The translations under genes were made by a program, and so were the position numbers. Positions 1 to 5,576 of a DNA stretch of 7,826 nt are shown piece by piece (position 1 is the stretch's first letter; the number at the start of each line of letters is the position of its first letter). Below the pieces are notes generated by a model. That model made no database searches. It saw only the letters and a program-made list of their open reading frames with translations, and was not told where the DNA came from. This stretch comes from Anaerolineae bacterium CG2_30_64_16 (lineage in GTDB: Bacteria; Chloroflexota; Anaerolineae; CG2-30-64-16): contig MNXL01000172.1 in assembly GCA_001871755.1 (NCBI GenBank), positions 1-7,826 of the forward strand, given 5' to 3'.

Positions 1-74
1 TGACCGAGCCACCGTGGCTCGGTCAGGAGACCGGCCACAGCCACCCCGGATTATTGAGAGGATACGTACAGGCC
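1..74. repeat. Structured intergenic repeat, copy 1
   Basis: Two overlapping hairpins share one arm. Positions 1-10 (TGACCGAGCC) pair perfectly with 16-25 around the loop ACCGT. Alternatively 14-24 (GTGGCTCGGTC) pairs with 29-38 (GACCGGCCAC) with one bulged T and the loop AGGA. Bases 11-74 align with 4304-4367 with only small gaps and scattered substitutions (shared ACCGTGGCTCGGTCA, ACCGGCCACAGCC, GATAC and CAGGCC blocks), so this is a dispersed repeat of about 64 bp, not just a terminator. No T-tract follows either stem. Its function is unknown. Confidence 0.7.
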
Positions 75-172
75 TACTCAGGATGCTCCGCTGACAGGGG
101 CCATAACTCATTTTCAATACACCCACATCAGTTGGGTTTGTCCTCCTGGCTGTACGAGGTACATGGTCCATC

Positions 173-203
173 ACGCAATACGCAACACGCAAAACGCAAC
201 ACG
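173..203. repeat. Heptamer microrepeat (ACGCAAN)x4
   Basis: Four consecutive 7-bp units (ACGCAAT, ACGCAAC, ACGCAAA, ACGCAAC) and a partial fifth. They lie about 50 bp beyond the 3' end of the radical SAM gene. The CGCAA core recurs in the heptamer array at 2247-2288. Confidence 0.75.
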
Positions 204-252
204 GTGTGAGGCGAACATATCGAGCAATACAAGCCAATCTGGAATACGCCCA

Positions 253-1938
253 TTACTTCTTCCCCATGATGCGCTTCTGGCGTTCTTTGCGCGCCAGATC
301 CTTTTCCACGAAGAGCGGCTCGCCGGTGAACGGGTCCAGCTCGGTGTAGTACATCAAGCTGGAATAGGTGGAAGGCGTGGGGGTGAAGACCTGGACCTGT
401 TCAGGGTTGATCTTCAGCTCCCGGCTGGCGAACGCTCGGAGTTGCACCATATCCCCTTCGGTGCAGCCCGGATGCGCGGCGATCAGGTAGTAGGTCAGGA
501 ACTGGGGTTTGCCTGCGGCCTGGGTGGCCTTGTAGAACAGTTCGCGGAATGCCAGCAAGGGCGCCTGACCCGGTTTGCCCATCCGGTGGAGCAGATGTTC
601 CTGGGTATGCTCGGGCGCGATCTTCATCTGGCCCGACACGTGATGCCCGACAACCTCGGTCAGGTATGCTCCGCCGTGCGCCTGGTCAGCCAGCAACAGG
701 TCATAGCGGATGCCCGAAGCCACGAACACCTTCTTGACACCCTCCAGCCTCCGCAACGCTTGCAGCAGCTCGATCTGTGGAGCGTGATCGACCTTCAGTT
801 GGGGGCAGATCTCCGGGTACGCGCACCTGCGCCCATCGCAGACGCCGTGCGCCAGTTTCTTCTGGCACTCGTAGCCGTACATGTTGGCCGTCGGGCCGCC
901 GACGTCGAGGATGTAACCCTTGAAGTCGGGGTGCGTGGTCAGGTGTCGAGCTTCGGCCAGGATCGACGCCTGACTGCGCCAGCGCACCGTCCGGCCTTCG
1001 TGCACCGCGATGGCGCAGAAGTTGCACTCGCCGTAGCACCCGCGGTGGGTAGCGATCGAGAACTTGATCGTGTCCAGCGCCCGTACCTCTCCCTGGGCCC
1101 GGTAGAATGGGTGCACATCCCGCTCGAAGCCGAGCGCGTAAACCGCATCCAGCTCGCCCTGGGCGAGGTAGGGGGCGGGTGGGTTTTGAACCAGATAGCG
1201 CGCGCCATGCTGTTGACATAAGCCCTGGGCCGTCAGCGGATCGTTGTTGCGGTAGAACGTATGGAACATCTTGATGAATGCCTGCTTATCCTGCGCCACG
1301 TCTTCGTAGGATGGCAACACCAGGTAATCTGCGCGTCGTTCACGGGCGATGTAGCATAGCCCCCGGACATCGTCGAAATCCCGCCCGGCTTTCAGGCGCT
1401 CAGCCAACTCGATGACGCTGCGTTCGGCCATGCCGTACAGGAGCGCGTCCGCCTTGGCGTCGAACAGGATCGACCGGCGGATTTTGTCCGACCAGAAGTC
1501 GTAGTGCGCGACGCGGCGCAGGCTGGCCTCGATGCCACCGAGGACGAGCGGGCGAGTGTCCTTGAAGTATCGACGGATCAGGTTGCAGTAGGCAATCACG
1601 GCCCGGTCGGGGCGCCGGTCGTTGACTCCGCCGGGCGTGTAGTCGTCCTGTTTGCGCCGTTTCCTGGTTGCGGTGTAGTTGGCGACCATGGAATCGATGC
1701 TGCCGGCGCTGACCCCCCAGAACAGCGTGGGCTCGCCCAGGCGGGTGATGTCGGTGGCCGAGGTCATGTCGGGTTGCGCGATGACGCCGACGCGATAGCC
1801 CGCCTGGGCGAGCAGGCGCCCGATGATGGCTATGCCGATAAAGGGGCTGTCGATATAGCTGTCGCCGGTGACGAGCAGGACGTCCAGCCGGTCCCAGCTC
1901 AGTTCATCCAGCTCTTGTCTGGTGGTTGGAAGAAACAT
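253..1938 (-). CDS. ygiQ: YgiQ family radical SAM protein (short form)
   Basis: A 561-residue protein beginning MFLPTTRQELDELSWDRLDV, the usual YgiQ N-terminus, followed by the LVTGDSYIDSPF segment of the B12-binding-like N-terminal region (about residues 15-150). The radical SAM cluster motif CxxxCxxC is C301, C305 and C308, inside THRGCYGECNFC. A second group of cysteines (C358, C367, C372, C378) ending in CAYPEICP is also typical of the family. The conserved VKKVFVASGIRYDLLL block follows at about 401-416. The C-terminal extension (DUF3362) of longer proteins such as the 739-residue E. coli YgiQ is missing, and the protein ends normally after the core domain. It should be cytosolic and bind a [4Fe-4S] cluster and S-adenosylmethionine; the substrate is unknown. 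The ATG at 1938 has only a weak Shine-Dalgarno, but the start agrees with the family. It lies 48 bp downstream of the NfeD-like fragment on the same strand. Confidence 0.95.
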   Translation of the reverse strand: MFLPTTRQELDELSWDRLDVLLVTGDSYIDSPFIGIAIIGRLLAQAGYRVGVIAQPDMTSATDITRLGEPTLFWGVSAGSIDSMVANYTATRKRRKQDDYTPGGVNDRRPDRAVIAYCNLIRRYFKDTRPLVLGGIEASLRRVAHYDFWSDKIRRSILFDAKADALLYGMAERSVIELAERLKAGRDFDDVRGLCYIARERRADYLVLPSYEDVAQDKQAFIKMFHTFYRNNDPLTAQGLCQQHGARYLVQNPPAPYLAQGELDAVYALGFERDVHPFYRAQGEVRALDTIKFSIATHRGCYGECNFCAIAVHEGRTVRWRSQASILAEARHLTTHPDFKGYILDVGGPTANMYGYECQKKLAHGVCDGRRCAYPEICPQLKVDHAPQIELLQALRRLEGVKKVFVASGIRYDLLLADQAHGGAYLTEVVGHHVSGQMKIAPEHTQEHLLHRMGKPGQAPLLAFRELFYKATQAAGKPQFLTYYLIAAHPGCTEGDMVQLRAFASRELKINPEQVQVFTPTPSTYSSLMYYTELDPFTGEPLFVEKDLARKERQKRIMGKK

Positions 1939-1964
1939 GCGATTCTTTGCTCAGAAGGAAGGCA

Positions 1965-1980
1965 AAGGCCACCGGGCCTT
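1965..1980. other. Small perfect hairpin upstream of ygiQ
   Basis: AAGGCC and GGCCTT pair around the loop ACCG, between the stop of the NfeD-like fragment and the ygiQ start. On the minus strand it is followed by a pyrimidine-rich stretch but not by a clear run of T, so it is at best a weak terminator or leader structure. Confidence 0.3.
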
Positions 1981-1986
1981 GGACAG

Positions 1987-2286
1987 TCACTTGTTCGGGT
2001 TGAGCGTTGAGTGGGGTGCGGCTTCACTTGGGAGGCGCGCCTCGTGGTGTCTCACAAGCAAGGTAAGCCCGCGGATGCCTTGCACCTGAACGCGCGCGCC
2101 TGCCTCAACCGGGGGCGCATCGCCCTGCACTTCGGCTTGCCACCGCTCCCCGCATACCTGGACGTACCCCTGGGGCGCCAGCCTCTCCACCGCGACCGCG
2201 GACGCGCCCACCAGCGCGCTATTGTCGACCGGCTGTGGATCGTAGCTGCAATCGCAAATCCGAAATCTGCAATCCGCAATCGTCAA
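1987..2286 (-). pseudogene. NfeD-like C-terminal OB-fold fragment
   Basis: The reading frame encodes 99 residues. About residues 23-79 (SALVGASAVAVERLAPQGYV, then CGERWQAEV and the GIRGLTLLVR end) match the C-terminal soluble domain of NfeD-type membrane proteins, which has a small five-stranded OB fold. The rest of an NfeD protein (transmembrane helices, with or without a ClpP-like protease domain) is absent, and no stomatin/SPFH partner gene is nearby. The only upstream start is TTG at 2286, which falls inside a heptamer array and has no evident Shine-Dalgarno. Thus the first 13 or so residues are translated repeat DNA, and the tail (HSTLNPNK) also comes from a short GTTGAGY repeat. I read this as a truncated remnant bounded by repeats. 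A short free-standing OB-fold protein starting at an internal GTG remains possible. Confidence 0.55.
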
Positions 2287-2288
2287 TC
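2247..2288. repeat. Heptamer microrepeat, six units
   Basis: Six 7-bp units in a row: TGCAATC, GCAAATC, CGAAATC, TGCAATC, CGCAATC, GTCAATC. The array sits between the truncated 5' end of the NfeD-like fragment and the 3' end of the aldo/keto reductase. It shares the CGCAAT core with the array at 173-203. Confidence 0.75.
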
Positions 2289-2293
2289 GTCCC

Positions 2294-3280
2294 CTACCAC
2301 CGTTGGTGCACGTGCGGCCGGATCAGGCGGTCGTAGGTCTTTCTGGCCGCGACCATCGTGTCCATGGGGAGGGGCGGCAGGGCGGAGGCCGCGACGTTGG
2401 TCTCTGCCTGGCGCGGGCGTTTGGCGCCAGGGATGACGCAGGTCACCGCGTCGAACATCAGGATCCAGCGCAACGCCAGTTGGGCCACAGCGCCCCTGGA
2501 CGGCGCGTAGCGCCGGAGCTCCTCCACCGCGGCCAGCCCGACTTCGTACGGCACGCCGGCGAAGGTCTCGCCCACGTCGAACGCTTCGCCGTGGCGGTTG
2601 AAATTGCGATGATCGTCCGGCGCGAAAGTAGTGGTCGGCTTCATCTTGCCTGTCAACATGCCGCTGGCCAGCGGCACGCGGGCCAGGATGCCCACGCGGT
2701 GGGCTTGCGCCTGCGGGAAGAACAGCTCGGCCGGCCGGTGGCGAAACATGTTGAAGATGATCTGGACCGATTGCAGGTTGGGATACTCGATGGCCTTCAG
2801 CGCCTCTTCCACCTTCTCCACACTGACGCCGTAGTACCGCAACTTGCCAGCCGCGGCCAGGTCGTCCAGCACGCCGAAAACCTCAGGCCGGTAGTAGACT
2901 TCGGTGGGCGGGCAGTGCAGTTGCAGCAGGTCGATGGTGTCGGTCTCCAGGTTGCGCAGGCTGCGGTCGACGAACGCGGTGAGGTTCTCCCGATTGTAGC
3001 CGTCCGCGGTGTGGGGTGACAGCCGGCGACCGGCCTTAGTCGCCACGTAGATCCGTTCGCCGGCCCGCTCGCGCACCACCTGCGCGACCAGGCGCTCGCT
3101 GCGGCCGTCGCCGTAGACGTCGGCGGTATCGATGAAGTTGACGCCCAGGTCGATCGCGCGGTGCAACGCGGCCAGGGATTCGGCATCGTCCACCGTGCCC
3201 CAGGCGCCACCGATGGCCCACGCGCCAAAGCTAACCTCTGAAATCTGCCAGCCAGTGCGACCGAGTTCACGATAGTTCAT
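2294..3280 (-). CDS. Aldo/keto reductase
   Basis: A 328-residue TIM-barrel oxidoreductase of the aldo/keto reductase superfamily, predicted to reduce carbonyl substrates with NAD(P)H in the cytosol. It opens MNYRELGRTGWQISEVSFGA, as in the YajO/GFO-like and plant potassium-channel-beta-like branches. The catalytic tetrad is visible: D51 and Y56 (FIDTADVYGDG), K82 (VATKAG) and H122 (LLQLHCP). The C-terminal IPGAKRPRQAETN is the usual cofactor-binding segment. The ATG at 3280 is chosen over the upstream start at 3361 because it matches the family N-terminus and has AAAGGAG seven bases upstream. The substrate cannot be told from the sequence. The gene lies 87 bp downstream of the exonuclease gene on the same strand but has its own promoter candidate. 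Confidence 0.96.
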   Translation of the reverse strand: MNYRELGRTGWQISEVSFGAWAIGGAWGTVDDAESLAALHRAIDLGVNFIDTADVYGDGRSERLVAQVVRERAGERIYVATKAGRRLSPHTADGYNRENLTAFVDRSLRNLETDTIDLLQLHCPPTEVYYRPEVFGVLDDLAAAGKLRYYGVSVEKVEEALKAIEYPNLQSVQIIFNMFRHRPAELFFPQAQAHRVGILARVPLASGMLTGKMKPTTTFAPDDHRNFNRHGEAFDVGETFAGVPYEVGLAAVEELRRYAPSRGAVAQLALRWILMFDAVTCVIPGAKRPRQAETNVAASALPPLPMDTMVAARKTYDRLIRPHVHQRW

Positions 3281-3287
3281 GGGTACA

Positions 3288-3294
3288 CTCCTTT
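3288..3294 (-). promoter_or_regulatory. Ribosome binding site of the aldo/keto reductase
   Basis: AAAGGAG on the minus strand, seven bases before the ATG at 3280. It decides the start codon against the 27-codon longer open frame. Confidence 0.85.
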
Positions 3295-3332
3295 GTAAAC
3301 CTGAAATTTCCCACCCCTGAATGGATAGCAAC

Positions 3333-3361
3333 AGTCTACCAGATCGCGCGGCTTTTGCCAA
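3333..3361 (-). promoter_or_regulatory. Candidate sigma70-type promoter of the aldo/keto reductase
   Basis: On the minus strand TTGGCA (3356-3361) and TAGACT (3333-3338) are separated by exactly 17 bp, and TAGACT is preceded by TGG, an extended -10. It fits in the 87-bp gap after the exonuclease gene, leaving a leader of about 45 bases. Sequence match only. Confidence 0.6.
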
Positions 3362-3367
3362 ACGGCC

Positions 3368-4189
3368 CTACGGCCGGGCGTCCATGTGGAATTCCGCTAC
3401 CACAAAGGTGTGATCCGAGGGTTTTTCCGCCAGCCGGGCGGCCAGGTCGATCCAGGCCGCGGTCGAGCGCTCGGCCAGCGCTGCGGTGGCCCAAATGTGG
3501 TCAATCCGCCAACCCATCTTCCGCTGGACCGCGTTGGGGATCCGGTAGTCGTAGTAGCTGTACTGTTCGGGTTCCGGGTGGTGCACTCGAAACACGTCCA
3601 CAAACCCCCACGCCTTGACCCCCGCCAGGGCCGCGCGGGCCGCGGGGTGATAGTCCACCTGGCCATCCAGTTTCACGGGGTCGTAGACGTCGATCGGGTC
3701 GGGGGCCACGTTGAAATCGCCCACCCAGATGAGCGGCCGGTCCGGCGCGTACTCTCGCTCGAACAGCTCCCGCAGCCGGCCGAACCACGCCAGCTTGTAC
3801 TGAAAGTACTCGGAGTCCGGGCTACGGCCCTGGGGCACGTAGGTGTTCACCACTGGCACGCCGCGGATCACGGCCCGGAGCAGCCGCGGGTGGTCGGGCT
3901 CGCCTGGCGCTGAGCTCGTCGATGTGCCAGCGTCGAACCCTGAGGCGACCTCGGCCGGTTCCTCCCGGCTGATGATCGCGACGCCGGCGTGCGCTTTTTG
4001 GCCGCGGAAGGCGACGTGCCAGCCGGCTTCGGTAAAGGCCGTCACGGGGAAGTCCGGGTCCTGCACCTTGGTCTCCTGGACGCACAGCACGTCGGGCGCC
4101 TCTCGGCGTAGCCAATCCAGGATCAGGGCCAACCGGCTGCGGATCGAGTTGGCGTTGAAAGTGGCGACCTTCAGCGTGTCATCGGGCAT
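3368..4189 (-). CDS. xth: Exodeoxyribonuclease III (AP endonuclease family)
   Basis: A 273-residue member of the endonuclease/exonuclease/phosphatase fold, predicted to cleave abasic sites and trim 3' blocking groups in base excision repair. Family motifs occur in order: LKVATFNANSIRSR at the N-terminus with N12/N14, the metal ligand E39 in LCVQETK, Y117 in NTYVPQG, D158 and N160 in VGDFN, YSYYDYR at about 210-216 (usually YTWWDYR), D230-H231 in RIDHIW, and the catalytic D259-H260 pair in PSDHTFV. Length is normal for bacterial ExoIII. The ATG at 4189 puts the first strand where the family has it; upstream in-frame ATGs at 4246 and 4273 would add residues encoded by an intergenic hairpin element. 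The Shine-Dalgarno is weak (purine-rich AGAAAGAAG, somewhat far upstream). It is first in the minus-strand series. Confidence 0.95.
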   Translation of the reverse strand: MPDDTLKVATFNANSIRSRLALILDWLRREAPDVLCVQETKVQDPDFPVTAFTEAGWHVAFRGQKAHAGVAIISREEPAEVASGFDAGTSTSSAPGEPDHPRLLRAVIRGVPVVNTYVPQGRSPDSEYFQYKLAWFGRLRELFEREYAPDRPLIWVGDFNVAPDPIDVYDPVKLDGQVDYHPAARAALAGVKAWGFVDVFRVHHPEPEQYSYYDYRIPNAVQRKMGWRIDHIWATAALAERSTAAWIDLAARLAEKPSDHTFVVAEFHMDARP

Positions 4190-4252
4190 CGGGTAAGCGC
4201 ACTTCTTTCTATGGGGTAGCTTCTCAATAAGCTGGGGGAATGGCATGTGGGG

Positions 4253-4295
4253 CAGGCTTTCTAGCCTGTCCAAACGGCAGACTGGAAAGTCTGCC
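4253..4295. repeat. Double-hairpin intergenic element
   Basis: Two adjacent stem-loops. CAGGCT (4253-4258) pairs with AGCCTG (4263-4268) around TTCT. GGCAGACT (4276-4283) pairs perfectly with AGTCTGCC (4288-4295) around GGAA, a GNRA-type tetraloop. The element lies upstream of the exonuclease start. There is no T-tract. It looks like a small dispersed intergenic palindrome, though no second copy is present in the window. Confidence 0.55.
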
Positions 4296-4303
4296 TCACT
4301 TTC

Positions 4304-4367
4304 ACCGTGGCTCGGTCACAAACCGGCCACAGCCTGCTCCGAAAACCAGAGATGATACTGTCAGGCC
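4304..4367. repeat. Structured intergenic repeat, copy 2
   Basis: Homologous to 11-74. The stem GTGGCTCGGT (4307-4316) pairs with ACCGGCCAC (4322-4330) with one bulged T, as in copy 1. The shared tail CAGCC, then AGAG, GATAC and CAGGCC, continues to 4367. The loop is one base shorter than in copy 1 and the tail one base longer. Confidence 0.7.
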
Positions 4368-4451
4368 GCCGGTACGATATCACCAACGCCGCGGAATGGC
4401 AAACTGGCGCGTGCGGCCGCGCATGATCCCCTGAACGTTTGCATGCGGTCT

Positions 4452-4480
4452 TTGTTCTCCGTTCGCTCTTGTGGTATCCT
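4452..4480 (+). promoter_or_regulatory. Candidate promoter of the split HD-domain gene
   Basis: TTGTTC (4452-4457) and TATCCT (4475-4480) are 17 bp apart, and TATCCT is preceded by TGG (extended -10). The -35 is poor. A transcript would begin near 4487, putting the hairpin at 4496-4520 in the leader, followed by the GAGGAGG ribosome site. Confidence 0.4.
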
Positions 4481-4495
4481 CTACGCTGTCACAAG

Positions 4496-4520
4496 CGGGC
4501 TCGGTCGGGAGACCGGCCCG
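4496..4520 (+). repeat. Leader hairpin related to the intergenic repeat (copy 3)
   Basis: CGGGCTCGGTC pairs with GACCGGCCCG around GGGA with the same bulged T as copies 1 and 2. The two outermost base pairs differ from copy 1, but both sides have changed so that pairing is kept (G-C to C-G and T-A to G-C). The homologous tail of copies 1 and 2 is not present beyond the hairpin. Confidence 0.6.
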
Positions 4521-4553
4521 AGCAGAGTACGAAGTTGATTGAGGAGGACCGTT

Positions 4554-4652
4554 TTGCGCTATCGTGACGCCGTCCACGGTCACGTTGAGATCACGGAGCC
4601 GATGCTGCTGGAGCTGCTGAATTCGAGCACGCTGACCCGGTTGCACGGGGTC
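4554..4652 (+). pseudogene. HD-superfamily phosphohydrolase-like gene, 5' fragment
   Basis: A perfect Shine-Dalgarno GAGGAGG (4541-4547) is followed six bases later by a TTG start. Thirty-three codons read MRYRDAVHGHVEITEPMLLE, LLNSSTLTRLHGV, the typical N-terminus of HD-domain phosphohydrolase-like proteins (RYRDxVHG, then a helix, then RLHGV/RLKGV). The family then continues toward the RFxHS motif, but here the sequence switches to unrelated T-rich DNA and stops. The missing continuation lies at 5583, in the same frame. The fragment is too short to fold by itself. Confidence 0.8.
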
Positions 4653-4727
4653 TCTCTGGTAGTTTTTTGTGTGCTTTCATCATTCCGCTTGCTTGTTATA
4701 GATTCAGTTTCCTCTTCGACGTTTCGT

Positions 4728-5003
4728 TTACAGGTCTTCTAGTCCCTCGTAGGTTTCGGGTCCCGTTTTGATCTTGATTCGCAGGATGCGTACCGCGCTA
4801 TCCTCCGCGCGGACCCGGTAAATCACGCGCCAGTGCCCAAATTTGAGCTTGAAGTAGTCAGGGTCCCGCATGTCTTCGGCATTCGCCGGCCGCGGATCAC
4901 GCGCCAACCCCTCGATTGCGCGCTTGAAGATCTGCCGATAGTATTCCGGCGTTGTGCGCAGCGCGCGTCTTGCTTCGTCGCTATACTCAAGCCGGTAAGT
5001 CAC
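4728..5003 (-). CDS. RelE/ParE-family type II toxin
   Basis: A 91-residue basic protein. MTYRLEYSDEARRALRTTPE opens with the usual beta-strand and helix pair. The second half, FKLKFGHWRVIYRVRAED (51-68) followed by VRILRIKIKTG (71-81), is the RelE/ParE beta-sheet core, with R59 and Y62 in the conserved xxRVIYxV strand. RelE members cut mRNA at the ribosome and ParE members poison gyrase; sequence alone does not settle which. The GTG start at 5003 overlaps the antitoxin gene by 17 bp and has AGAGG six bases upstream, so translation is probably coupled. The antitoxin-first order with a small overlap is standard for such modules. Confidence 0.85.
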   Translation of the reverse strand: MTYRLEYSDEARRALRTTPEYYRQIFKRAIEGLARDPRPANAEDMRDPDYFKLKFGHWRVIYRVRAEDSAVRILRIKIKTGPETYEGLEDL

Positions 5004-5259
5004 CGCGCGCCTCTAGCAACTCGATTTCGGCCCAAACATCCTCATGGGAAAAAACCGGTTCCTGGCCGGCGTCTATGCGCGCATCCAACGCCATGACCTC
5101 GCGCAGATCGCGGGCATCCTCAAGCGACTCTTGCACGTAGTCCCGCAGAGCCTGCCGCACAACCTCTGACACGGTTTCGCCGCGCAGCTTCGCGACCGCT
5201 TGCGCTTGCGTCCGTAAGGGGATGGGCAGTTTCACCATCAGGCTTCCGGTCTGTGTCAT
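4987..5259 (-). CDS. Antitoxin, probable ribbon-helix-helix type
   Basis: A 90-residue acidic protein. The N-terminal LMVKLPIPLRTQAQAVAKLR (about 7-26) and ETVSEVVRQALRDYV (28-42) have the strand-helix-helix pattern of a ribbon-helix-helix DNA-binding domain. The C-terminal part (50-90), with DARIDAGQEPVFSHEDVWAE and an acidic helix, would wrap the toxin. The ATG at 5259 has GGGAGG five bases upstream. The gene precedes and overlaps the toxin gene. Autoregulation is likely, given direct repeats over the promoter. The exact family (ParD, CopG or RelB-like) is uncertain. Confidence 0.8.
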   Translation of the reverse strand: MTQTGSLMVKLPIPLRTQAQAVAKLRGETVSEVVRQALRDYVQESLEDARDLREVMALDARIDAGQEPVFSHEDVWAEIELLEARGDLPA

Positions 5260-5279
5260 GTGCGCCTCCCTGTATATAT

Positions 5280-5303
5280 TTCTACACGGTCAGTATTCTA
5301 CAC
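5280..5303 (-). promoter_or_regulatory. Putative antitoxin operator (direct repeats)
   Basis: GTGTAGAA occurs twice on the minus strand (5296-5303 and 5280-5287) with a 16-bp period. The first copy covers the -10 box and the second covers the expected transcription start. Ribbon-helix-helix antitoxins commonly bind such short repeats to repress their own operon. Confidence 0.5.
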
Positions 5304-5324
5304 CTAAACCGTGTCACGTGTCAA
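5295..5324 (-). promoter_or_regulatory. Promoter of the toxin-antitoxin operon
   Basis: On the minus strand a perfect -35 TTGACA (5319-5324) and -10 TAGAAT (5295-5300) are 18 bp apart. Transcription would start near 5288, giving a leader of about 30 bases that contains the GGGAGG ribosome site. It is the best promoter match in the window. Confidence 0.75.
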
Positions 5325-5399
5325 GCCCCAATATTGCCCCGTTTGCGCCCCCGTGCTATGCTTTGCAGGTCTTGCCGGGGGTTATTGCTTGCCTCGCAA

Positions 5400-5570
5400 T
5401 TAGGCCCTAACCAGTTGAATTCTTGCACGACAGGCAAGAATCCTCTGATGGCGTATGCCTGGTTGGTTCCGGCTTGTCCGGGTTAGGCCCTAACCAGTTG
5501 AATTCTTGCACGACAGGCAAGAATCCTCTGATGGCATGTGCCTGGTTGGTTCCGGCTTGTCCGGGTTAGG
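5400..5570. repeat. 83-bp tandem duplication with internal hairpins
   Basis: Unit 1 is 5400-5482, unit 2 is 5483-5565, and the next five bases (TTAGG) begin a third unit. The two copies differ at only two bases, both transitions (GCGTATG versus GCATGTG). Each unit folds: ATTCTTGC pairs with GCAAGAAT around a 7-base loop (5419-5441 in unit 1), enclosed by CTAACCAG (5407-5414) pairing with CTGGTTGG (5459-5466) with one G-T wobble. At the junction of the units lies GGTTAGG-C-CCTAACC (5482-5496). It abuts the right edge of the insertion. Confidence 0.9.
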
Positions 5571-5576
5571 GGGAAA

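Noticed and set aside
163..1221. Long plus-strand open frame opposite ygiQ (352 codons)
   Set aside because: It is antisense to a clearly recognised radical SAM gene in GC-rich DNA; the translation has no recognisable domain and no ribosome site.
3281..3361. N-terminal extension of the aldo/keto reductase to 3361
   Set aside because: The ATG at 3280 has an ideal ribosome site and the family N-terminus; the extension overlaps the likely promoter.
4190..4273. N-terminal extension of the exonuclease to ATG 4273 or 4246
   Set aside because: The added residues are not family-like, and part of them derives from the intergenic hairpin element.
4380..4646. Minus-strand 88-codon open frame over the HD 5' fragment and its leader
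   Set aside because: It opposes the recognised HD N-terminus and runs through the leader hairpin; no domain or ribosome site.
5400..5570. Integron attC sites, suggested by GTTAGGC and CCTAAC at the 83-bp unit junction next to a toxin-antitoxin cassette
   Set aside because: The core sites match only partly (CCCTAAC and a final GTTAGGG break the consensus), the toxin-antitoxin genes are in the wrong orientation relative to the repeats, the outer arms do not pair throughout, and no integrase is present.
5400..5570. CRISPR array
   Set aside because: The 83-bp units are directly adjacent without variable spacers, only two copies exist, and there are no cas genes.
5538..5576. ATG at 5538 as the start of the HD fragment
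   Set aside because: It lies inside the second 83-bp unit, and the encoded residues (PGWFRLVRVRGK) do not belong to the HD family.
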